Below are positions 6,959 through 14,243 of a DNA stretch of 21,722 nt, piece by piece. The DNA lies in the NCBI GenBank assembly GCA_919902965.1, contig CAKKSJ010000213.1, positions 1-21,722 of the forward strand, given 5' to 3'. A program made the position numbers and the translations under genes. The notes beneath the pieces are model-generated. The model saw only the letters and a list, made by a program, of their open reading frames with translations, had not been told where the DNA came from and made no database searches. Each line of letters opens with the position of its first letter. Position 1 is the first letter of the stretch. Origin of the DNA: Burkholderiales bacterium (GTDB lineage: Bacteria > Pseudomonadota > Gammaproteobacteria > Burkholderiales > SG8-39).

Positions 6959-7741
6959 TCATCCGTGCAAGCGAATCGCCTCGAAGTTGAACAGAACCGA
7001 CTTCGGCGACTTTTTCACGCCGATACGGAAACCATTCTGTTCCAGAAAATCCAGCAATTCGAAATCCCGCTCCCCGTGTAGTTCGCCGCAGATATAGTCT
7101 GTCCTGGCGAGCAACTCCTGTCCCAAGCCTTCAATAATCATTTTTTCAGCACCTTCAGTGTCGACTTTCAAAATGTCGATTTGAGAAATGCCAAGCGCAT
7201 GCAGTCTGTCGCCGCTGCGCGTGATGGGTATGGTTACCTTTTCCTCATTGCCGCCCGCTCCTCGCTGGAACACGCTCCATCCACCCTCGTTGCCAGGCGC
7301 GGGCGAATGTATGAACGTAATCTCGCCGCTTACGTCGCCGAGTGCCTCGTTGTGACAAGTCACATCAGGCAATGCCGCACAGTTGCGCTCAAGGACCCGA
7401 ACATTGGATGGAATCGGTTCAAAGCAATGTATTCTCGCCTCGGGGTAAATGCTTTTCCAGAATAAGACTGACCCGCCGATGTTGGCTCCGACGTCAACAA
7501 TCGTTTTTACAGAGCGTTGCGCAGGGAGAAACGGGGAAAAATATGCATTCCTCTTTCCATGCAGAAAGCATTCGTAGGCTACGAAGGCATCACTGGTCTT
7601 CGGACGATAAAAGAATGGCATTCCCCTCCATCGAAAGCTCTCGATCGGGCTATTGCGGGAAGCACCGGCAAATTCCATTGCGAACCAGAAGTTTCTACTG
7701 CGCGCAAACGCCTTGAGAAACCTTTTCGGCTTAAATGCCAT
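6959..7741 (-). CDS. FkbM family SAM-dependent methyltransferase
   Basis: 260 aa on the minus strand, with plus-strand genes on both sides. The class I methyltransferase core begins with motif I IVDVGANIGGSV (residues 81-92). It is followed by the acidic strand HCFEPIPSNV, then the FkbM hallmark ILKVDTEGAEKMIIEG. FkbM enzymes O-methylate sugars or polyketides; in this locus a sugar hydroxyl is likely. Base composition is clearly lower than that of the neighbours: 24 of 60 bases are G/C at 7141-7200, against 44 of 60 at 6721-6780. The gene is transcribed against the local operons. Both points suggest horizontal arrival. The start ATG at 7741 lies six bases beyond a stop in the same frame. The substrate is unknown. 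Confidence 0.85.
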   Translation of the reverse strand: MAFKPKRFLKAFARSRNFWFAMEFAGASRNSPIESFRWRGMPFFYRPKTSDAFVAYECFLHGKRNAYFSPFLPAQRSVKTIVDVGANIGGSVLFWKSIYPEARIHCFEPIPSNVRVLERNCAALPDVTCHNEALGDVSGEITFIHSPAPGNEGGWSVFQRGAGGNEEKVTIPITRSGDRLHALGISQIDILKVDTEGAEKMIIEGLGQELLARTDYICGELHGERDFELLDFLEQNGFRIGVKKSPKSVLFNFEAIRLHG

Positions 7742-7744
7742 TCT

Positions 7745-7903
7745 TCAGCCATCAGTCAGGAAAACGTCGATCATACAGCGGTCTGTGCGCACCCGGTCCA
7801 TTCTGATCCTCTCTTCCCGGTTGCGTAGCTCGAGCATCGCCTGCGACGATGCATCTCGGTCTTTGCGCAGCTGCTTTCGGATAAAATCACAGATGGCGGG
7901 CAC
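7745..7903 (-). CDS. Small ORF or gene remnant upstream of the minus-strand fkbM
   Basis: On the minus strand a frame open from just after TAG 7988-7990 runs to TGA 7745-7747. The stop is followed by one codon and then the fkbM ATG in the same frame. From a GTG at 7903 it would encode 52 aa, containing ICDFIRKQLRKDRDASS and later MLELRNREERIRMDRV, charged and helix-like, with no similarity I recognise. It could be a small coupled gene, the C-terminal tail of a gene truncated when this segment moved, or chance. No ribosome site is evident. Confidence 0.25.
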   Translation of the reverse strand: MPAICDFIRKQLRKDRDASSQAMLELRNREERIRMDRVRTDRCMIDVFLTDG

Positions 7904-8003
7904 TGTAGGACATAGTCTTGGGAACCTGCAAAACCCGCTGCCCAGAGTGCGGGACCATGGTCGGGGCTCGCCCTGCTGCCCGATTTCCTAAAGGAACAGA
8001 ACA
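7748..8003. other. Divergent spacer between two fkbM genes
   Basis: About 260 bases separate the divergently transcribed fkbM genes. Besides the small minus-strand frame, the spacer holds a -10-like TAAAAT on the plus strand at 7882-7887 without a properly spaced -35. It also holds a clear ribosome site AAAGGA at 7990-7995, eight bases before the plus-strand ATG at 8004. Promoters for both directions are expected here, but I cannot define them further. Confidence 0.4.
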
Positions 8004-8915
8004 ATGACGCTAAGATCGTTAGCGCTTTTGGCGAGCCGGATGGAAGAACTGCGTGCCTATCGCAGGTACAGAGCGGCAAAGGAACGTGGCGCCGGGTTCG
8101 GATGGAAGATATGGCTGCCATTTTTTCGCAACGCCATTCGACACGAGGCGCAGAGCGCATGGCCGGGCGGCTACATTCGAGTCGCAGATGACCTGCTCAT
8201 GTACGTTCCCCGGGAAGTGGACGCCTCAGCCGGTTACCTGCTGCTCAAACCGTATGCGCACGAACCCTTGGTGGGCTTGTTGTGCAGGTCCGGCGAAACG
8301 GTCATTGACATCGGTGCGAATCTCGGCCGCTGGACCGTTTCCGCGGCCTTGGCCGTGGGGCAATCAGGCCGGGTGATCGCGCTCGAGCCCATTTCCCGTC
8401 TGGCCGACGCGATTTCCAAGACCTGCCTGTTGAACCGCTTTCACTGGGTCAAGGTCATCAACGCCGCCGCTTCCGACAATGCGGGGGAAGCGGTTTTTTC
8501 CATCGAGCAGGAAAATAGCGGCGGATCGCGGCTGGGAACAATGCAGAACGATCCATCGCGTACATTCCAGCAACTCTCGGTCAAGACGATCACCGTAGAC
8601 CAGTGCGTCGAAGAAGAAAAAATCGAAACGCTGGGATTGATGAAAATCGACGTAGAGGGCTTTGAAAGCCAGGTCATCGCCGGCGCCACGGCGAGCTTGC
8701 GCCGTTTTTCACCGACCTTGGTGTTGGAAACGGGACATGAGAGTGCCGAGTCCAGGAAGCAGATTGCGATTATGCTGCGAGCGCTCAATTACCAAATCGT
8801 CGGAGTTCCCGCCGGCCCGGCATTGGTAGAGGGATCGTGGGATGACTATGTTCGACGCAAGGGGTTCTTCGATCGGCAGGGTGCGATCGATATTGTCCTG
8901 ATGGTTTCGAAGTGA
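8004..8915 (+). CDS. FkbM family SAM-dependent methyltransferase
   Basis: 303 aa, starting at an ATG with AAAGGA eight bases upstream. SAM motif I is VIDIGANLGRWTV (from residue 100), followed by VIALEPISRL and the FkbM hallmark GLMKIDVEGFESQVIAGA. The N-terminal 95 residues are charged (EELRAYRRYRAAKERG), then a predicted small domain precedes the SAM core. Expected role: O-methylation of a sugar in the surface glycan. It heads the second plus-strand run and is followed 37 bases later by the ligase gene. It is clearly divergent from the other two FkbM proteins in the window, so it is not a recent duplicate. The substrate is unknown. Confidence 0.87.
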   Translation: MTLRSLALLASRMEELRAYRRYRAAKERGAGFGWKIWLPFFRNAIRHEAQSAWPGGYIRVADDLLMYVPREVDASAGYLLLKPYAHEPLVGLLCRSGETVIDIGANLGRWTVSAALAVGQSGRVIALEPISRLADAISKTCLLNRFHWVKVINAAASDNAGEAVFSIEQENSGGSRLGTMQNDPSRTFQQLSVKTITVDQCVEEEKIETLGLMKIDVEGFESQVIAGATASLRRFSPTLVLETGHESAESRKQIAIMLRALNYQIVGVPAGPALVEGSWDDYVRRKGFFDRQGAIDIVLMVSK

Positions 8916-8952
8916 GCCCGAAGGACCACGCCGTCGCTGAATTCTTTTTCGG

Positions 8953-10176
8953 ATGCATCGCCGGATCGAGCGGGCTCGCAAGCAAACTGTGGCGATGAAC
9001 TTCCCGGTCCGATTGCTGCCGCTTGCCGTGCTCCTGTTCATCCTGCCGTTTCCGCAAACGGTGGCGCTACGCCTGCTGGCACTTGCCATCGGACTGGTCC
9101 CGAGCGCATGGACTTGGCACAAAGCGGGTTTTCCGAAAATTCCGGCAAGAACCGTGCTACTGCTGTGGTCGGGCTGCGCCCTGCTGTCGCTCGCCACCGC
9201 CGTAGACCCGGCCTATTCCCTGGGAGAGATCAAAAATGAAATCGGCTACGCCATGGCGGCATTTCTCAGCTTCCTCACTTTGACGCGAACCCGGGAAGAT
9301 GCCGCGCTCTTGATTGTCTCGCTGATTCTGGGCAACCTGGCCCTTACTGCGTTCGGATTGTGGGATACCTATTCTGCGGGTAAGACAGCCTGGGTCAACG
9401 GGAGGGCCGGCGGCTCGGGTACTTACAGCACCTATTTGCTTGCGCTGCTGCCGGTCCTGCTCTGGTCGGGAACGGTGCTTGAGCATAAGCGGCGATGGAA
9501 TCTGATTTCCGGCTTGATCGTTTTGCAGTTGCTGGTCGCTGTAGTTGTGGAGCAGCGCACGTTCTGGCTGGTGTTCGCGCTGCAGGCGCTGATCGCCCTG
9601 TATCTGCTGCGCGCGCGCGGATTCATCACGATCCCTGCATCTCGGGCGCGTGCCATCGGCATTGCCGCGATCATTGTGTCTGCGCTGGCGGTTACGGGCG
9701 CTGCGCTAAAGCGCCAATCGCTCGGGTGGGAGCAGGACCCGCGCCTCGCAACATGGACGGGCGTTGCCGCTCAAATTCTAGACCAACCCCTGACCGGCAA
9801 AGGTTTTGGCATTGAGACCATGAAGAAAGCGTATCCGGAGTTGTTGTCGAAAGAATATACGGCGGTCTGGCACGCACACAACCTGTTCCTGAATTACGGC
9901 ATGTCCATGGGTGTGCCGGGGATGGTCGCAATTCTGGGGCTGTTCTTTGCGCTATTGCGACAATTCTGGCTATTGGGCCGCAGCGACGATCGCATTATCG
10001 CCATGGCCGGCATCTGCGGCGTGCTGCTGGTGGTAGGCGTGGTGGCACGCAATCTGACCAACGATTTTTTCCAGCGCGATCTGGCCCTGCTGTTCTGGGC
10101 TATCGCCGGGATGTTTTTCGGCTATGCGCAGCATGCCCTAACAAAGCCGATGGGCTTGCGCCCTGCGCAGACCTGA
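8953..10176 (+). CDS. waaL: O-antigen ligase (WaaL/Wzy_C superfamily)
   Basis: 407 aa from the ATG at 8953. An ATG at 8998 would give 392 aa starting MNFPVRLLPLAVLLF and is equally plausible, as neither has a good ribosome site. The protein is a chain of hydrophobic segments with one larger periplasmic loop late in the sequence. That loop holds WHAHNLFLNYGMSMGVPG, with His307 and His309 near the His known to matter in WaaL. WaaL transfers undecaprenyl-linked O-polysaccharide to lipid A-core on the periplasmic face. The location among core glycosyltransferases supports ligase over Wzy polymerase. At about 400 residues it lacks the length of PglL-type protein O-oligosaccharyltransferases, although that activity cannot be excluded. 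Confidence 0.82.
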   Translation: MHRRIERARKQTVAMNFPVRLLPLAVLLFILPFPQTVALRLLALAIGLVPSAWTWHKAGFPKIPARTVLLLWSGCALLSLATAVDPAYSLGEIKNEIGYAMAAFLSFLTLTRTREDAALLIVSLILGNLALTAFGLWDTYSAGKTAWVNGRAGGSGTYSTYLLALLPVLLWSGTVLEHKRRWNLISGLIVLQLLVAVVVEQRTFWLVFALQALIALYLLRARGFITIPASRARAIGIAAIIVSALAVTGAALKRQSLGWEQDPRLATWTGVAAQILDQPLTGKGFGIETMKKAYPELLSKEYTAVWHAHNLFLNYGMSMGVPGMVAILGLFFALLRQFWLLGRSDDRIIAMAGICGVLLVVGVVARNLTNDFFQRDLALLFWAIAGMFFGYAQHALTKPMGLRPAQT

Positions 10177-10181
10177 GCCCC

Positions 10182-11315
10182 ATGTCGGCGCGCACCGTGT
10201 ATCAGGTCAATCTGCAGAACCAGTTCGGCGGCGGCGAGGTCTACACCCGGTTCTTTACGCAGGCCTTGATCGATCTGGGCTATCGGGTGGTGTTGTTCGT
10301 CAGTCCCCGGGCCGGTTTCTGGGATACGCTCCTCCCAGGCGGCGCGGAACTCGTGCGCGTGAGCGCTGCCGCCGATATTCACCACCGGCTGCCGCAAGCC
10401 AGGTCCCTGGTGGTGACGCAGACTGCCTTGGACGAGGCATCAGCGCAATGGGTGGCCGAGCGTCATCTGCTCTGCGGGTTCGTCCATATGCCCTTGTATG
10501 AGCGTAACCCGCCTGGATTTCGCCACTATCATCTGCTGTTGCCGGTGTCTTCGCATGTGCTGGACAGCATCAGGGCGCGCGGCTACGACCAGGCTTACGC
10601 CCAGCCCATGTATGGCGTGGCCGAACCGCTGCATGCCGCAGGGGGCGAACCCCTGGTCGCGCGTTCGGAATACGCTTGGGACCAGCGCAAGTGGCGCGAC
10701 CGCTTGCTCGGACTGGCCGAGCCCTGCTGGCGGGCGTGCTTCACGCCAGCAAGGTTCAAGAAACGGCCCGGCCTCACTCTGGGCATCGTGTCACGGCTCA
10801 CGCCGATCAAACAGCTTCCCCTGATGTTTCGCATCCTCGCGCCGATACTGGCTGGATTTCCCCAGATCAATCTGGAGATTTTTGGCAGCGGAGGCTACGC
10901 TACGCTGCGCGATCTGCGCGCGAGCCTGGCGCCGCTCCGCGAGCAGGTGCGTTTCTGGGGCCAGCAGCCCAACGTGGCCGCAGTCTATGCGCAGCTCGAT
11001 TTCTTGCTGAGCGGATTGCCGGAGAAGGAGGCGCTGGGGCTGAATCTGATCGAGGCCCAGTATTGCGGCACGCCGGTGCTCGCAGTGGCTGCGCCGCCTT
11101 TCACGGAAACGGTGATCGAGCCACAGACCGGGTTCTTTTTTACCGATCCGCGCCAGGATAGTGGCGCGTCCTTCGCGCGGCTGCTTGAACGGCTGCTCGC
11201 AGGCGCGGCGCGTCCCGACCCGCGGCAGGCAAGAGATCACCTGCGGCGCTTTTCCGTCACGACATTTCGCGAGCGGGTTGCGGGGGTGCTTGCCGCTGCC
11301 GCGCGGATTCAGTAA
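10182..11315 (+). CDS. GT4 glycosyltransferase
   Basis: 377 aa, starting five bases after the ligase stop, so co-transcribed. The N-terminus TVYQVNLQNQFGGGEVYTRF contains a GGGE acceptor loop typical of GT4. The donor domain starts near LTLGIVSRLTPIKQLPLMF. It has the intact E-x7-E helix EALGLNLIEAQYCGTPVLA (Glu283 and Glu291), then a variable region before the C-terminal helix. It is a cytoplasmic retaining glycosyltransferase for the core or O-chain; sugar and linkage are unknown. The middle segment, about residues 130-190, is longer than in the neighbouring GT4 enzymes and Trp-rich (YAWDQRKWRDRLLG, then PCWRACF). Confidence 0.82.
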   Translation: MSARTVYQVNLQNQFGGGEVYTRFFTQALIDLGYRVVLFVSPRAGFWDTLLPGGAELVRVSAAADIHHRLPQARSLVVTQTALDEASAQWVAERHLLCGFVHMPLYERNPPGFRHYHLLLPVSSHVLDSIRARGYDQAYAQPMYGVAEPLHAAGGEPLVARSEYAWDQRKWRDRLLGLAEPCWRACFTPARFKKRPGLTLGIVSRLTPIKQLPLMFRILAPILAGFPQINLEIFGSGGYATLRDLRASLAPLREQVRFWGQQPNVAAVYAQLDFLLSGLPEKEALGLNLIEAQYCGTPVLAVAAPPFTETVIEPQTGFFFTDPRQDSGASFARLLERLLAGAARPDPRQARDHLRRFSVTTFRERVAGVLAAAARIQ

Positions 11316-11358
11316 GGGATGGCGTCCGGCGATGTGCGCGCATACCGAGTTTGGCCGG

Positions 11359-11365
11359 AAAGGAG
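11359..11365 (+). promoter_or_regulatory. Shine-Dalgarno site that fixes the fkbM start
   Basis: AAAGGAG lies nine bases before the ATG at 11375. It identifies that ATG as the start rather than the in-frame TTG at 11351, which would lie upstream of the site. Confidence 0.7.
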
Positions 11366-11374
11366 CCAGGGCTG

Positions 11375-12100
11375 ATGACTGAGTTTCTGGACAAGCACTG
11401 GCGTCGCCTGAAGCGCTCGGTGTCGCGTCGTTTCAGAGAAAAACTGTTGCCACGCGGATACCGCAGATTAGGTACGCGCTATGGCGGGTGGTGGGTGGAT
11501 AGCCGTCAGATGAGCGGCTCGCCTTTGCTGATCGATTGCGGCTTGGGCGAGGATATCAGCTTCCCGCTCGCGTTCCTGCAGGCCTTTGGCGGGAAAGTGG
11601 TCGGCGTGGAACCCAATCCACGCAGCCTGAATTATTGCCGGAGTCGCGTGCCCGGCAATATGAGCGTGATGCCCAAGGCGTTTTGGTCGGAGCCTGGGAA
11701 AAAGCTGGAGTTCTTCCTGCCGCGCTCACAGCAGGAATTACCAAAAGGCGCCGACGGCGTATCCGGCAGCCTGGACGGCAGTCACGAATATGCCGGAGAC
11801 TACAGGCTCGAAGTGGAAACGACCTCCCTGGCCGAAATATTAAGCCAGCAAGGCCGCTCGGAATGCGATGTGCTGAAGCTGGATATCGAAGGTGCGGAGT
11901 ATGAGGTTCTGCGACAGCTTTGCAGCAGCGGTGAAATACGCAGGGCCGGCCAGGTCCTGGTCGAGTTTCATCATAAAGTGACCGGACATACGCGCGAGGA
12001 TACGCTAGCGGTGGTGGCGCAAATGGAGTGCAGCGGATTTCGCCTGGTGCACATGGAGGATCGCAATTACATATTCCGCCGGCAGGCCCTTGGCCGCTAA
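11375..12100 (+). CDS. FkbM family SAM-dependent methyltransferase (divergent)
   Basis: 241 aa. The start ATG at 11375 has a strong AAAGGAG site. The N-terminus is very basic (HWRRLKRSVSRRFREK). Motif I is unusual: LLIDCGLGEDISF (from residue 51) in place of the family's D-x-GAN-x-G. The acidic strand VVGVEPNPRSL and the FkbM hallmark DVLKLDIEGAEYEVL are normal. The C-terminal HHKVTGHTREDTLAVV fits the family. Likely role: methylation of a sugar in the glycan assembled by this cluster. Its last 11 bases overlap the start of the following GT9 gene, implying translational coupling. The altered SAM loop leaves activity open, but the fold assignment is solid. Confidence 0.82.
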   Translation: MTEFLDKHWRRLKRSVSRRFREKLLPRGYRRLGTRYGGWWVDSRQMSGSPLLIDCGLGEDISFPLAFLQAFGGKVVGVEPNPRSLNYCRSRVPGNMSVMPKAFWSEPGKKLEFFLPRSQQELPKGADGVSGSLDGSHEYAGDYRLEVETTSLAEILSQQGRSECDVLKLDIEGAEYEVLRQLCSSGEIRRAGQVLVEFHHKVTGHTREDTLAVVAQMECSGFRLVHMEDRNYIFRRQALGR

Positions 12101-13091
12101 GCCACCATCCTTTCTGATTATCAACGTATCGCGCATAGGCGACACGCTCCTGGTTACGCCGGCGATTCGTGCCGTGGCCAGGGCAATTCCGGGGGCGGCC
12201 ATCACTTTTCTGGGCCATCCGAAGCGTTGCGAGGTGGTTCGCCACCTGCCCTATGTTTCGGCGGTGAAGGAAATCACCAAGAACCGCGCCTGGCTGCTTG
12301 GTTGGCGCGGGCCGCGTTACGACTTCGCTCTCGTGTACGGTTTCGACCTGCCGCTGGTCAAATATGCGCTGCGGGTGGCTGAACGCGTTGTGGCCTTCCG
12401 GCAGAAACACGCAGCGATCAACCAGCAGCTCTATCGTGCGGTCGAGCCGCCGGCTTTCCAGTCGCTGCATTCGGCGCGCGTTTCCCTGTTGCTCACTGCG
12501 GCGCTGGACATTGCGCCGGACGGCCATGCTCTCGCCTATGAAGTGAGCGGGGAGGAGCGCGCTTGGGCGCAGACTTTCCTGCAAGGGCGGATACCGTCCG
12601 GGAAGCATCCGCTGGTCGGATTGCAAGTGGCGAGCTTTCCGACCAAGGCCTACCGTGACTGGCCGGTGCTCCATTTTGCTGCCTTGTGCCAAAAAATTCT
12701 GTCGGCCTATCCGCAGGCGCACTTTCTGTTGCTGGGCGGGAAGGAAGAGTCGGCCAAAATCCGCGAGCTGGAGCAGCAATTGAGCAATCATGTCACCGTG
12801 GTAGCGGGAAAGCTGAGCCTGCGCCAGACCGCCGCGCTGATGCAGCAACTCAATCTTTATGTAGGCGTGGATACCGGGCCTACCCATCTGGCTGGCGCCA
12901 TTGGAGTGCCTATGGTTGCGCTTTACCATTGCCATTCGCCGGGGCGGCTGCTGGCGCCGCTGGAGCGCGGCAATCTGCAGGTGGTCGAGCATCCGGCCTT
13001 GGACGCCGGCGGTACGCTCGAGTCCGCCATGGCGGAAATTCCGGTCGAGCGTGTCTGGCAGGCCGTCCAAACGCTGTTGAAAAACAGCTGA
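12090..13091 (+). CDS. GT9 family heptosyltransferase-like glycosyltransferase
   Basis: 333 aa. No ATG lies before the conserved N-terminal strand. The frame begins with TTG at 12090 inside the end of the fkbM gene, so a TTG start with coupling is the best reading. The GT9 features are FLIINVSRIGDTLLVTPAI, with the catalytic-position Asp18. The nucleotide-heptose pocket is VGVDTGPTHLAGAIGVPMV (residues 258-276, with Asp261 and His266). Family members transfer ADP-heptose to the LPS core. Between those motifs similarity to WaaC/F/Q is low, so donor and acceptor are undetermined. It ends TGA at 13089-13091, and the next gene lies in the same frame 27 bases on. Confidence 0.8.
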   Translation: MAAKPPSFLIINVSRIGDTLLVTPAIRAVARAIPGAAITFLGHPKRCEVVRHLPYVSAVKEITKNRAWLLGWRGPRYDFALVYGFDLPLVKYALRVAERVVAFRQKHAAINQQLYRAVEPPAFQSLHSARVSLLLTAALDIAPDGHALAYEVSGEERAWAQTFLQGRIPSGKHPLVGLQVASFPTKAYRDWPVLHFAALCQKILSAYPQAHFLLLGGKEESAKIRELEQQLSNHVTVVAGKLSLRQTAALMQQLNLYVGVDTGPTHLAGAIGVPMVALYHCHSPGRLLAPLERGNLQVVEHPALDAGGTLESAMAEIPVERVWQAVQTLLKNS

Positions 13092-13118
13092 CTCTGCCTA
13101 GCCCGGACCGACGGCATT

Positions 13119-14234
13119 TTGGTTTCCTCAAACTTGAAAATCGCCCTGGTGATAACAAACCTCAGGGGCGGCGGCGCGGAAAAAGCTTTCCTCAAGCTTG
13201 CTGCGCTGCTGCGTCACAGAGGCCACGATGTGCATCTGTTCCTGCTGGAGAACCTCCTCGAACATGTCCCCGCTCCCGGTATCAGAATTCATGCGCTGAC
13301 CAAACCCGGAAGCACGCAGGCCAAAGGATTCTTCGGCAAGCGCCTGGCTGCGCTACGCTTGCGGCGCGCGTTTCGGCAGCAACAGGCGGAACGCCCGTTC
13401 GATTTCAGCTTGTCGACCTTGCCGTATGCCGACGAAGTCGCAGATCTTGCCGGACTGCCCCGGCTGTGGCACCGGATCGCAAACACGCTGTCTGCGGAAA
13501 TCGAAGGCCTGAGGCGTAACAGCGCGTCCAAGGCATCCCGCCGCCTGGCCCGCTATCGCCGGGTCTATGGCGGAAAGAACCTGGTCGCTGTATCCGATGG
13601 TGTCGCGCGGGATCTGCAAGGGGAACTGGGTTTGAGCAATACCAATATCCTGCGCATCTACAATCCTTTCGACCTGGATGAAATCCGCTCCTTGGCCGGG
13701 GAGATCCCCGGCAATTTGCCGCGAGACCGGTTTGTCGTGCACATTGGCCGCTATGTGCCGCAAAAACGGCACGACTTGTTGTTGCAGGCCTGGGCAATGG
13801 CCGCGCTGCCGCACAAACTGGTTTTGCTGACCTCCCCGAGCCCGGCGCTCGATGGCTTGATCGCCGCTGCCGGCGTCGCTGGCAGCGTGATCGTCGCCGG
13901 CTTTCAGCAGAATCCCTATCCCTGGATGCGCGCGGCAGACGCCCTGGTGCTAAGTTCAGACCACGAGGGGTTGCCGAATGTGCTGATTGAAGCGCTGATT
14001 TGCGGCACCCGGATTGTCAGCACCGATTGCCCTTCCGGGCCGCGCGAAATCATGGCGGGAGATCTGGCGCGCTTTCTTGTGCCGCCCGGCGACGCGCGCG
14101 CCCTGGCGGCGGCCCTGCGCGCAGCGGTCAGCGATCCGATGCCCCTGGTTGATGCGGATCTCGCGCGTTTTTCTACGGACAAGGTGGCGCAAGCCTACGA
14201 GGGCTTGCCGGCTTGCTGGCGCGAACCCGGGTAA
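13119..14234 (+). CDS. GT4 glycosyltransferase
   Basis: About 371 aa. The frame is closed upstream by the previous gene's TGA and has no ATG before the first conserved strand. The start is TTG at 13119, or a second TTG at 13134 directly before KIALVITNLRGGGAEKAFL. That strand with its GGGAEK loop is a classic GT4 N-terminus. The donor domain begins RFVVHIGRYVPQKRHDLLL. The E-x7-E helix is DHEGLPNVLIEALICG (Glu283 and Glu291), followed by the GPREI segment of donor-binding loops. Role: a cytoplasmic sugar transfer step in core or O-chain assembly; substrates unknown. It shares its frame with the upstream GT9 gene, separated by a single stop. Confidence 0.82.
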   Translation: MVSSNLKIALVITNLRGGGAEKAFLKLAALLRHRGHDVHLFLLENLLEHVPAPGIRIHALTKPGSTQAKGFFGKRLAALRLRRAFRQQQAERPFDFSLSTLPYADEVADLAGLPRLWHRIANTLSAEIEGLRRNSASKASRRLARYRRVYGGKNLVAVSDGVARDLQGELGLSNTNILRIYNPFDLDEIRSLAGEIPGNLPRDRFVVHIGRYVPQKRHDLLLQAWAMAALPHKLVLLTSPSPALDGLIAAAGVAGSVIVAGFQQNPYPWMRAADALVLSSDHEGLPNVLIEALICGTRIVSTDCPSGPREIMAGDLARFLVPPGDARALAAALRAAVSDPMPLVDADLARFSTDKVAQAYEGLPACWREPG

Positions 14235-14237
14235 ACT
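14232..14237 (+). promoter_or_regulatory. Possible -10 element directly before the asnB-like gene
   Basis: TAAACT sits six bases before the ATG at 14244, the distance expected for leaderless transcription. No -35 with acceptable spacing is visible and the gene lies within a run of co-directional genes, so this is weak. No ribosome site is visible either. Confidence 0.25.
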
Positions 14238-14243
14238 CGATCG

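Noticed and set aside
7653..7991. Plus-strand open frame between the two fkbM genes
   Set aside because: It overlaps the 5' end of the minus-strand fkbM, has no ribosome site and no protein-like motif.
11556..13070. Long minus-strand open frame (504 codons) antisense to the fkbM and GT9 genes
   Set aside because: It spans two well-supported plus-strand genes and has an Arg/Pro/His-rich translation with no recognisable motif.
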